A program made the translations under genes and the position numbers. Source: Saccoglossus kowalevskii (taxonomy: Eukaryota; Hemichordata; Enteropneusta; Harrimaniidae). From it: DNA of 43,881 nucleotides. The notes beneath the pieces are model-generated. The model was given only the letters and a program-made list of their open reading frames with translations, was not told where the DNA came from and ran no database searches. The DNA lies in assembly GCF_000003605.2 (NCBI RefSeq), contig NW_003109080.1:211708-255588 (forward strand), read 5' to 3'. Position 1 is the stretch's first letter, and every line of letters starts with the position of its first letter. This document shows, in pieces, positions 1 through 11,400 of this stretch.

Positions 1-281
1 TAAAACTATGTTTATGTCTTTTTCTATATTCCATCTCGTAAACATTACGGTAATGTATGATTTGCACGATTGAAACCCTTGTTTTGTATACCATAGTATT
101 CTTTTGATGAAATGCTGAAAAAATATAATGCGCATGCGCTCTAGATTTACGTACGCGTACATGTAATTAAAAACTCGTGTTTTCAGTATAAAACATTTTG
201 TTTTATATTTTATAATCAATCAATCATTTCGTTATCAAGATGTAAAATTCTTTAAAACAATTTGGAAAATGCAATATTTTA

Positions 282-761
282 TCATGGTGTTTTTATATAA
301 TAAAACTTATTTCTTTTATTTATGTATTGTATTATCATGGATGTAATAATTGTCGGCTGTGTGCCGTTTTGGACTTGTAAAACATTTTTATATTGAACCA
401 AAGATCTTGCATTCCTGAATGAACGTGAATGTTGAATGTATACTGATGGGATGAGCGTTGATGGAACTAAAAGTGCGCCCTCACTTATTGAACGACTCGA
501 ATAAACGAAAGTATATTGAGCGTAGTCGCCACTTAGCTGTGGTTCCAAAGTTCTACTTGTGCCTATTTTGTCATCTGTTGGCTTTTTCTGTGGTTTTTGA
601 GATTTTTCATCAACGATTTTTTTTGGATTCAGACTGACAACCCAGTGAAAAAGTAGGTGACGATATATCTCAGATTTCTCGGAAAAAACAATACATGACG
701 GACATATGATTGCAATAGAGCTATTTACTGATTTGCATATCTGAAAGAGCTTAACTCTCAC
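282..761 (-). CDS. unrecognised minus-strand ORF, possible exon
   Basis: A 159-codon open frame on the strand opposite TBC1D24, long for such AT-rich DNA. Near its start it holds CPSC, eleven residues, then HLLFH, a spacing one residue short of a classical C2H2 zinc finger. The rest, including a Lys/Pro/Gln-rich stretch (KKIVDEKSQKPQKK), matches nothing I recognise. It could be a coding exon of a divergently transcribed neighbour or a chance frame. The last ~20 residues, rich in Ile, Tyr and Asn, look like translated AT-rich non-coding DNA. No function is assigned. Confidence 0.25.
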   Translation of the reverse strand: MRVKLFQICKSVNSSIAIICPSCIVFSEKSEIYRHLLFHWVVSLNPKKIVDEKSQKPQKKPTDDKIGTSRTLEPQLSGDYAQYTFVYSSRSISEGALLVPSTLIPSVYIQHSRSFRNARSLVQYKNVLQVQNGTQPTIITSMIIQYINKRNKFYYIKTP

Positions 762-1061
762 TTTCAGTTTATAATTACTAGTATTTAAATTTATAAATTA
801 ATTTAAATGCATGTTTTGTGTTGTTGGTGACTGATCTCACAGCAAGGTGTAGTCTTTTCCCAGCCGAAATTAACGTGCATTCTTTCACGTGCCAATAAAA
901 ATTAAATTGTAACTTCTATAAATGATATAATGACTCATTTTTTTTCCGAATATCGACAGATTTTTCGAAATTATTTCGGACGCTGTTATATTTATGGTGT
1001 GAAACTTCCACGAATGCGTTGGAGAAGAGAAATTACAAACAATACATTCACTTATTCAATG

Positions 1062-1073
1062 AAAATGGCGATG
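1062..1073 (+). promoter_or_regulatory. YY1-like motif near putative promoter
   Basis: AAAATGGCGATG resembles the AAnATGGCGGC core that YY1 binds just downstream of many animal transcription starts. It lies about 360 bp upstream of the TBC1D24 start codon in a CpG-richer stretch. It would fit a TATA-less promoter; this is an inference from motif and position only. Confidence 0.35.
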
Positions 1074-1427
1074 AGCGAGTTAACGCTGTGATGCCGGGTG
1101 TCAGTGATGGAATTCTAGCTCAGCAAATATTTAAAACTGTATCTCCTAGGTAACGTGAATGGTAATCGCGACGGAGGGACTGTGAAGGCGAAGGCTCAAC
1201 CTAAGACGTACGTACTGTATACATGATAATTAATGTCACGGTGGTCGCTCACGGTGTCGTCCGCTCAGGATTTACTGCTCATGATTGTCGGGTGCCAGCT
1301 TTGATTACCGTTGTATTTTTAGCGGAAGTTTCCGAAAGTGGCAACAAATGGAGTTTTGTTTTTATTAATTACCACGAAGGATGATTTATGTTGACCAATA
1401 CTGCTGAAAGTTGTATACATCAACATT

Positions 1428-1740
1428 ATGACTAGCGGCGAGAGAACAGAACCGGAGCTGGCTGCCTTTAGTCGATGGGTGGACGTCGGTAAAATACGCG
1501 AACTGAGTGACACTCCACCGTCGCTGTCTGCTGCTTCGACGTCTTCGACGACCAGCGACGGGAAACCTGACGTGATATTGCCCCATGATGTCACTGATGG
1601 CAAGAGACTGAAGCGTGCTATTCGTAGCGGACAGTGGCCACCTACCCATACAATACGACATAAACTGTGGCATGAAGTCTTCTGTAACCAGTCTACTGTT
1701 TCCGCATCAGTGTATGTAGATACTGCTGCCAATACTCAAG
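1428..1740 (+). CDS. TBC1D24: TBC1D24 exon 1 (start exon)
   Basis: This exon encodes residues 1-104 and ends in phase 1. The first ~56 residues are a Ser/Thr-rich leader (about 30 residues longer than in vertebrates). The TBC domain then begins at LKRAIRSGQWPPTHTIRHKL, which aligns with the first helices of TBC1D24. K62 and R66 match the lipid-binding lysine and arginine. The donor is CAAG|GTTGGT, somewhat off consensus. It is supported because the split glycine codon (G|GT) and the following Trp join cleanly to exon 2. The open frame runs on to 1793 if unspliced, but those residues lack family similarity. Confidence 0.9.
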
Positions 1741-4700
1741 GTTGGTTGCTATTATTCATAAAGTGTGTTAACACACGTAGACAATGTGCTTGAAATATTT
1801 TCTAAGATGTACAAGGCCAAAACAAAAAATGTTTCAGGTGGCTTTTTATTTTGAATGGGAAATTGTCATTAAATTTGTATTTTTCATGATTTTTTTTCTT
1901 TTATTAAAATTTTCAAAAATTCTGACAAAAGAAAAGCTGTGATGCATATGTTTTAATCACCTGACCAAAAACATAAATAGTTTTGTTCGGGCCTTATTTC
2001 TTATTATTAATTATTAGTATTTGTTTTTATTAATTTAATTTGCACTCAATGGGAGAAATAAGCTAGGCTGGTTCCTTGGCCAAAATATTTCTAATGGTAA
2101 TTATCAGTACGGTAATAATTTATAATACTGTATTAAAAAAAAATGTGCTTGATCATCTAATATGCTAATATTCATAGTGTTATGTTTTAATGTTTATATA
2201 CTAATGTTGTCTTCATCACTGTAAAATGAAATTTATTGTAGCCTACACTTAAGCTAAAACCATGGATACCATAATCAATATTGCATATAGGATGAGTTAT
2301 GGTGTTAGGGGAAAAAATAAGAATAGATTGAATCAATATATTTTTTTTTCTGATTATAGCAAATAATCAATTCAGTATAGTCAGCTAGTATTCATATCTA
2401 GGATTGCTGCGTAAAATCACGTGTGTTACTATTTTCTTTTATGGACTTTCATTCTGTTATTATAATTATAATTTTAATTCAGTAAGTAAATGTTCTATAA
2501 ATTTCAACTTGTACATTTAAAAATGGGCACAGCTAACACACTTGAATTTTCTGAACTATGACTGGTTATTAGACAGTCTGAAAGGAAAAACATTATCCAT
2601 AATTTTAAGCTTATAACAGAAAAATATCAATAATTTCTAATTTTTTTAAATTGTTCGAATGACTAACAATAACACATATGGTAGTCAAGGACATTTTTTT
2701 GTTATTCTGTTTCTTTACTATACACACTTAGAGCGAAGATATTTAAATGATCTAGATAATGCGAGCACAGTCTTGTGTTGCATGTCATGTATGTCTCATG
2801 TGAAGTACATGTTGAATACAAATTTTTTTTTTTGTTTACATAAAATTAAAATATAAGCTGACTCATCAACTCTCAACACTTTATTTACTACAACAACAAT
2901 TTATGTTCCAATTCAAGCTCACACCTGCAATTAAGTCGAAAAATTGAGAAACAATGCTGTCTTATTGTTGCCATGGCAACCACACAAAAAACTGAATTTG
3001 TGGCCATGACTTTGTGCAAAGTAAATTACTGAGTAAAAATTTTGGACTTATCATGCATGTATTATTCTGCATGAGTGTGTGCCCAAATTGGCTATTTTGT
3101 TTATGAGCCGAGGCCATGTTGAATAAACCCTTTAAAAGGGGGTACTCATCACACCACCCTTGCCCGAGCTATGGGACCCATATGAACAAAGATGGCAACC
3201 TTCTGTTGTGCAGACCAACGAGTAAAAACTGAGACGTTACTAAGCTTTAATCATGTATTTTTTGTTAGTGATTGGAAGGCATCAAAGGGGTTATTGACGA
3301 TAATTAGTGTACGTTGCGTCCAGGTCGAAACTCATACTCGAGATTTACATTACATAGCACATTGGATTGTGGGAAAATCAATGTTTATCAACATAAATGT
3401 TGCACATGCACGGCGGGATGACCACCACCCTATAAATGTCATGCCTTGAAAGTCACAGCATAAAGAATCTACATCCTGACTTTTTTTCAAAATCTTATCA
3501 AAATTTTATAGTATACTCTTCCTCGGAGGTTGGTTATTCTTTAAATATTATTCTACAGCTAATTGTACATTGTATATAGTTAACGCTTGCAACTAAACAA
3601 AAATATAATATTTAAAAAAATTAAGAAAATCGTCCCCCTACACTAGTTCTTAATTATTCCACATATATTTATATTTTCCTATTGTTTCAGGTTGGCAAAC
3701 TCATATTCCAGTATTTGTTGACAATGACTACATCATGACCTACGCTCTGGACTCTCGGGGACGATCTCTTGTGAAAAAGATCCTGTGTATAATAGAACAT
3801 GTACACTCGGACATCACTTGCTGTCCATTATTGCCTGCGATCACAAGTTTATTATTACATTATATGGACGAAGAGGAGTGCTACAGTAGTTTGTCAAAAT
3901 TGTTGACAAGTAAACAACCAAAGTTTGTCACACAGACGAGGACTGCTTTCCAGGCATCTATTTTAACATTTAGAGATCTAGCCAAGAAGTATGCAGTAAG
4001 TGTTCTTATGTTTTCCTTCTTTTTTTTAAAATTCAGTGTCTGTTGTGTTGATCAGAGAACTTCATGTCTTTATGCCTTTGTGTTCGAAAAATTATCTTTA
4101 TTTTCAACAAACCAACTGCTTCTTAGCTTATGCAGATTTCAATGTATGACTGATCCAGCATCAACTTTTTTTAAAAACTTTCCCTTTAGTTTAATTTCAT
4201 TTTTGGTCAAGAATTGAACTTCACTGAGGAACAAGTTCCTTGTTTGATGCCCAATGAATTTATCTCAGTGCCCTTCCAAAATGACATATTATTCCTATAT
4301 CAATTATTATTCCTATATGATATAGCAATTTTATCACATTAAAAGCCACTGCAAGGCAGGTGTCCATATGCACTTCAAGTGTGGTAACCCTCCCACCCCA
4401 ATTCTGATCATACATGTCAATTAAAAATGTGTACACAACAGCTTTTTGTTGTTAAATTGAATTACATTTTCATGAAAAAAAAGCACAATTTTTAAAACAA
4501 AAATAAAAACCTGAGTTTATATACCACTTGAATTTTGGAAAACAAGTTGATCAGAAACTTTTTTTCTTATTTTTCATATATACCATTTTAATAGTAGGCT
4601 GTCACAATCCACGTCTACGTTTTGATATATGTAGAACACCATGTATACTGGGAACATGTACGATCGCGTCACTCTCGCTGAGACATGCAGATTATACATT

Positions 4701-7700
4701 GAGGGGTTTATTAAAACAATGGGATTTGACATGAAATATCCCACATTAATTCCCAATTTGAATCTTTAATTTCCTCTGAAGTGTACCTTCTGTGAAGTTT
4801 TGTTTCTGTACGGCTATAAATATTAAAATGAATCTATTAGTTGGAGTGGTGTAATCTTCCTAAAACTACATAACAAATTTATTACTATGTCACAGCTAAC
4901 ACTATGAATGTGTACACTAACACTAGGCAACTTGAAGAATCTTAACAAAATTAATTTGTATAAATTATTAATATAACTAAATGTAATATATAATATTATG
5001 TAATATAATGTTAATATATCTCATAGCCCTATCAGCCAATCAGATTTTTAGTGTTTGACGGTAGATATATTTGACTTCCCATCGATATCGTGCATTTTCA
5101 GTTATGTTTAATGTGAAATCGTGTACCTGTGAGATAAACACAACACAAATGAACAACACGAATATATCGGTTGGTCTAACCATAGTTATCACACTGTCTA
5201 CGCACACTACGTATTTGAATGTTGTGTTTCCATTCTAGGATTGACATTGTCCACTGTCGACGTGTGTTTCAATTCTAGGATTGACTTTGTACACCGACGT
5301 TTAGTACTCTATTTATTTCAGCAAAGTAATTTTATTACTTATAGTGCATACATGTGGGTTACATAAAATTGTACGTTTAACCAGAAATATGTTATTATAT
5401 TGCGTTTTATTTTATTGACCCCCCAGGATAGTGTGCTGTTTTTGTTTTTGTGCATTCGCATCATGTGTAAACATTGTGGATTCTGAAATGTCAGACAGTT
5501 GCTTGTAGTTAGTTGATACCTCTTAATCTTAAATGTGACAGTAACTCTAGAAGGGATTATGATATATAAATTCATACGACAAAGTGTGATGAAACCGCTA
5601 CATGTGAATGGAGAACATTCTGGATGCTGTCATTGGTAACTTAGGCAAGCTAGATCTTGTTCATGCTACACGTAGTACAGGCTAAGATTTAAGCTGATTT
5701 AGGCATATCTCACATGTTTGCATTTCGGCTGAATCCAATTGCGTCCACGCACTGGAAGGGCCAGTCCTTAGCACAGGCTAAGGGGCGTCATCAGTCGGTG
5801 ACCCTTGTTAAGCCGCTTTTTTGAAAAATCTCATCACTTCTAATTTAGCTTGCATATCCTGGTAAGCATTTGTTCTGTTCAAGATTTCGCTGTCTATACC
5901 CAGTAAATCTTTTGTCTCTTCGTCGCCCCAGTTTTCGTGAGGAAACAAAGTTTCGTACACACTGAGCTCGATTGTCATTTTGGAAATGAGAATGAGGGTG
6001 CTTGTTCGCACACACTTCGTTAGCCTGTGCTAAGGGTCTGGACAGCGTCTTAAAATCGAATTAGATTTTACCCGTGCTTTATATAGCATTCCTTAGCCCG
6101 TGCTAAGCGTTCACGCACGTCTTCTTAGCACAGGCTAAGGATTTCGATCTCTTAGCCCGTGATAAGGAGCTGTGCGTGAACGCAACTAATGTAGCCTTTT
6201 ACAAAATGTTTGTTTTATTCGGTCAACAATATGCTCTCTACAGGTCAACAATCTTGTGTATCGACCTTGGCCGAGGTCAATATATCTATATCAAGATCAA
6301 CTTGGCTATAGACATACGTGTACTATTGTCTTTATTCCAATAATGTAGAAGGTGTTGTTGGGTCTTAGGAATACTGTACAATGAATAAACTACATGTACA
6401 GTACTTTCACATAGTGTGGGATATTTAGAGTAGAAGCAATTACATTGTAAATAGAATGCATAAATTATTCACATTGTTGGCTGTTCTGTGCGTTTATTTA
6501 TTTATGTATGTATGCATTTATTTATTTATTTATTTATTTAAGTAATCATGTCTGCATTTGATGAGGAGGAATGTGTGTATTCTAATTTTAAAACATATAA
6601 TTTATTAAATGTATCGGTGTTGGTTACCGACCATGGTATAATCTGATATTTGACATAAATTACATAAATTGTAGCTGACTCTTGAAAAGTCTTGAATCAT
6701 GAACACCAAGAATTTTTTTAGTTAAAATTTTTTTTAAAAAGCTATTTTTGCCACTATTAATAACAAATTAAATTTAAGTGAGACATGTTTGTTGTCAAAA
6801 TGATTTGAAAAATGAATAGTCAGTAGAAAAAATTAAGTGTCATGAATATATATGATGAACTGTTATGCTAGTCCTGAATGGTGTACCCTAAGGGTAGTAT
6901 TCCACAGTGACTAGTCTAGATGCTTTTAAATACTCAGGTACATATATGCATAGCAATTAAATAAACAATATGCTCAAACAAACAGATGTATTAATAGTAT
7001 ATATCCAAACTGAACAATGAACTGAAATAATCAGATATTTAACTTTTATAACAACCACTAATATATTCCAGTAGAGAATATTGATATAAACATTTGATGA
7101 GTAATTTTAGCTGCTTTGCTTAGAGTTGTATAGGTGAAATGAAAAAGTCTGTTGGAAATGTTGGTAGTTTATTTATTGTGCATTTTGCGCCATTATTGAT
7201 GATGTTTAATTGTTGTATGCGGTTATTGGTAAAGTTGAAGTCTTTACAATGTAATTCAATAGAGTTACTGTATCAGTTTATTGTACTATGTCTAAGTAGT
7301 TTCTACTGAATTTCTACGTCACAAAGAATTAGATATCATTCAGTCCAGCACACCAATATTTTTGTCATTCAATTAAATGCTGAGATCAGAAAAGATGCAA
7401 AAATATACATAATATATATATTTGACAGTCAGTCTGTGGTGTATTATTCAGATTATTCTAAAATGCCAGCTAGACAATAATTTTTGAATCATATTTTTTA
7501 ATTATGTTGAAAATTTTATTCATTTCAGGCAATAAATTATTGATGCATTTCAAATTGTGTATATGAGATTACAATTTAATATTAAATAATAAATTTATTA
7601 AAAATAATATTCAAAGTTTGTTTTGTACGAGATGTATTTTATTTATTAGGGCGTTTTCATGTCAGTTTCCTGAAAATTTATATTCATTGCCATTCCAATA

Positions 7701-8447
7701 CAAAAAATATTTTTTGTTTCCTGATAAAATACCGACGACCATATAAAATAAAAAATGGCATCCAAAATAATTTCAGAAATTCCTAAAAAAAAATGTTTTA
7801 ATTTAATATTTTTTTTTTACATGGGTCGATAGTATCTATTTCATTCTCATTGAAACATGGATAGTATGAATAATTTAGCAGGAAGAAACAATCTCCAACC
7901 ATTGCTTAAAAAAGAAAATGTTGCAGATTTTTTCCCCCTACAAACCTACTGTACATACTTGACTAAAAAATGCATTTCAGTTGCAGAGTAATTTGTAAAA
8001 CTAAATTGGTAATATTGATTTAGTTTGCTTTGATGAGCCTCGTACGTTCTTGGAAATGATCAATTCCTAGTGAATGGGGATTGTATTACCGTTGAATTTC
8101 CATCAATCTTTCACTCTGAGAGCAACTTAATTGAATTCTGACTCAAAATAAGACTTTATACAGAGAACATTGTTTCCTCCTATTTCACATTATGCATTCA
8201 ACTTAGTTGGAAATTGGATTTCCCTTGGGGATTTTAGGAACGAAAATTCAGCCTCTGTTGGGAATTTAATGAGCGATTTCTGTGTCTATGTTAAGGAATG
8301 CACTTGGCAAGATGGAACATGGCATTCACTGGCATATGTTAATTTCATAGTCATATTATTACCAGATTTTTACATTACTTGTACTAAATTATTCAAAATG
8401 TGTCTATTACAGTGAATGAGACAAAACCATATATACAATGTACATAC

Positions 8448-8495
<48 letters not shown>

Positions 8496-11400
8496 TTTTA
8501 TTTATTTATTTCATTTATTCGTTTATTCATTCATTTATTCATTTATTTATTTATTTATTTATTTATTCATTCATTCATTTATTTATTATTCATTTATTTA
8601 TTCATTTATTTTTTATTCGTTTATTCATTTATTTATTTGTTTATTTATTTGTTTGTTCATTTGTTCATTCATTCATTATTCATTCATTCATTTGCAATGA
8701 ATCTATCAGAATACAGACAAAACCCATCAGCTCATACTATTCTTCTTCTTACATTATAATTCCTTATTGTCTAGTTGTTTTATATTCAGTGGTTTTCCTG
8801 GAACTGTTATGGAATCCTGCTGAAGAGCCTCCAGCTCGCACCATTTGCTCACTCATTAAAGGTTCATGATTTCAAAAGCTTTGGCAGCAAAAAAAAAAAA
8901 ATATGTATGGTACATATTGTGGCGTATTTGCTCCATAGAAGTGCATCTTTAATAACTGAAGCTTAAATTTTTTTACCATGACACCTTTATCATAATACAT
9001 GTATTGGCAGCCTAGTTATTTTAAGGTGTGAAAAACATTTTGTGGTACATCTTGGATTCAGATATTATTTTTTTTTATTGAAATATATGTATTTTTTTTA
9101 ACTATTTTCATATCTTTTTGAGGGTCCTGAGATGCTAAAAAAATATTATTAACGATAAAAATGGGTTGAGGGAATATAATTTTTTCACTGGATCAAATTT
9201 TCACTGAAAACAGCAATTTGATTTAATAAATTAATACATGCAATTAATTTTCACTGATTTGCATATTCATGCATGGAGAAAAAAGTATTAGATATTATCC
9301 TTAAGGGGAAAATGTATTCTAATCAAATATAATGCATTTAACAGTTTTCTATATACAAATTGCAATTTGACATTAAGAGAAATATAAGCCATTCGCTACC
9401 AGGATTTGTATACATAGGGAATACATAGAATTGAGAATTCTCTTGTCAATTCATGTAGTATTTTAATTTCTATACATGCCTGCAAAGAACAGTACAATAT
9501 TGTGCAGTGACATTTGTGGCACTTCAAATTTTGTTTCCCTACATGGTTTCTATGGCAACAAACCTTGTTGAAAGATATCTCATCCTACTAAAAAAAAAAA
9601 TTGTAATTTCAAAACATGTCAATGGGAATTACATTTTCTGATAACTCTCTGAGCAGTTGAAATAATAGTACCTAGTCTAACTTGTTTAACATACTGTATA
9701 TTTATATATTCTTTGTATGTGTAGCTAATCAAAACCATCAGAAATGCAGTTACGTTAGTCGGAGAACAAATATTTTATTGGTAGTTGCCGAAGGAGGCAT
9801 AATTTGCCGAGTGTTTAATTTAATGTCAGTGTGTCATGGTTTGTTAAGTAGTATGTTATATTAAAATCTGATATAGTCAGTGAGTTCATGCTGCTTTACT
9901 TTCTTTAATATGACAGCGAGAATAGACCGAAAGTTACTTTGTATTTTCATGTAATTTAATTTTTACTGTACACTCTCTGGGGTGTAGAATTCTTGCTGAG
10001 AATAAATTCTAGTGAAAATGTGGTTTANNNNNNNNNNNNNNNNNNNNNNNNNNNNNNNNNNNNNNNNNNNNNNNNNNNNNNNNNNNNNNNNNNNNNNNNN
10101 NNNNNNNNNNNNNNNNNNNNNNNNNNNNNNNNNNNNNNNNNNNNNNNNNNNNNNNNNNNNNNNNNNNNNNNNNNNNNNNNNNNNNNNNNNNNNNNNNNNN
10201 NNNNNNNNNNNNNNNNNNNNNNNNNNNNNNNNNNNNNNNNNNNNNNNNNNNNNNNNNNNNNNNNNNNNNNTCGGATTTTATTTTCACTGAATTATTCCTT
10301 CAGCAAAAATAGCGAAAATTAATTCCAAGCGAAAATAAAGTATTTCACAGTATATAGTATATTGCAACATTTGCAACACCAATATTATTTGTAGAAAATA
10401 CGAAGAAGATAATTAGAATTCAGGTTTCCCACTCTATATTACCAGGTTTTAAATGTCTTATATTGAATTTTTCAGGCCGTGAAATTAAAAATAAGTATAC
10501 GTATAAATGTGTATGTTTTACTGTGATAGCTGCCAATTTTTTTAATTTTTTTTTGTGACTAAGTGGTGGCATATACCTGCATGAGAGTTGAATTCAGATT
10601 TTATCAAACTAACCCTGGGGTATATGTATCATTATGATATTCCTATTGAAATTGTAGAGGCATTTCAACAGCACTGCAGGTACAATTCTATGTCATTAGG
10701 CTGGCCCAGCTGTGGCAATTGTGTTGTTTTAATATATTAATTTTTATTCTAATATGAATGCATTTTTACAATCTCTGGTTCTAACACAAAATTTTCTACA
10801 ATTTTGCATCAGAATGTTGGCTTTTTCAAGTTCTTTCTTAACAAGTTTCATCATATACAACAATAAAATGTCCTGGTTTTGATAAATGTATGCAACCAGT
10901 CTGATAATGTGTCCTTGTTGTTACAATCAGACTACAGTGTATCTTGCCTTTGATAAACTTCTGAATCACAATACAAAACAAAAAGTTGCAAACTGCTCAT
11001 ATTAAACTCTGGAGCAGAATCCCACTAGAAAGTTGTCACCTGTATATATATTTTTTCTGTCCTTTTATTCATGGTACAGCTAAAAGGATGGGGTAATGAA
11101 ACCACCTTTGCATTACTGCTCAGTGAAGACTTAGTTCTTTCAGGTTTTGTCTGCGTAGACATCTGGGCTGATTTCTTCAAACATGCATTAACTGATTAGC
11201 TAATATGAAAACAGACATAACCGTTTTCGTAATCTTATCGATTTGTTTCGTGATGCAATTTAATGTGGCCATTTTGATTCAAACATTTTTTGGAAAATGT
11301 GGAATTAAAGAAAAACGCTGTCTTACATGGTACCTACTTTTTTACGCTGTCAAATTCAATCATAATGGTGATGATAATTTGAATTTTCTATTTCTGGCTA

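Larger units (their letters stand above)
1..1427. other. upstream region of TBC1D24
   Basis: AT-rich at the left, with more CpG between about 1010 and 1430, as expected near a transcription start. I see no TATA box in a convincing position. A YY1-like motif lies at 1062-1073. Apart from the minus-strand open frame at 282-761 I see no other gene. A non-coding 5' exon could lie here but cannot be placed. Confidence 0.5.

Noticed and set aside
1741-1793. Extension of the exon 1 frame to 1793
   Set aside because: The joined exon 1-2 product matches TBC1D24 and the extension does not.
3996-4217. Extension of the exon 2 frame beyond 3995
   Set aside because: A consensus donor (GCA|GTAAGT) ends the exon, the family similarity stops there, and the following residues are low-complexity intron translation.
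4528-4734. Plus ORF with antisense partner at 4574-4756
   Set aside because: No recognisable domain, in an intron, flanked by stops; chance frame.
8400-8869. Three overlapping ORFs rich in Leu-Phe-Ile-Tyr, resembling a membrane protein
   Set aside because: They are translations of the (TTTA/TTCA)n microsatellite in three frames.
9993-10322. ORFs on both strands across 9993-10322
   Set aside because: They consist almost entirely of unknown residues over the assembly gap.
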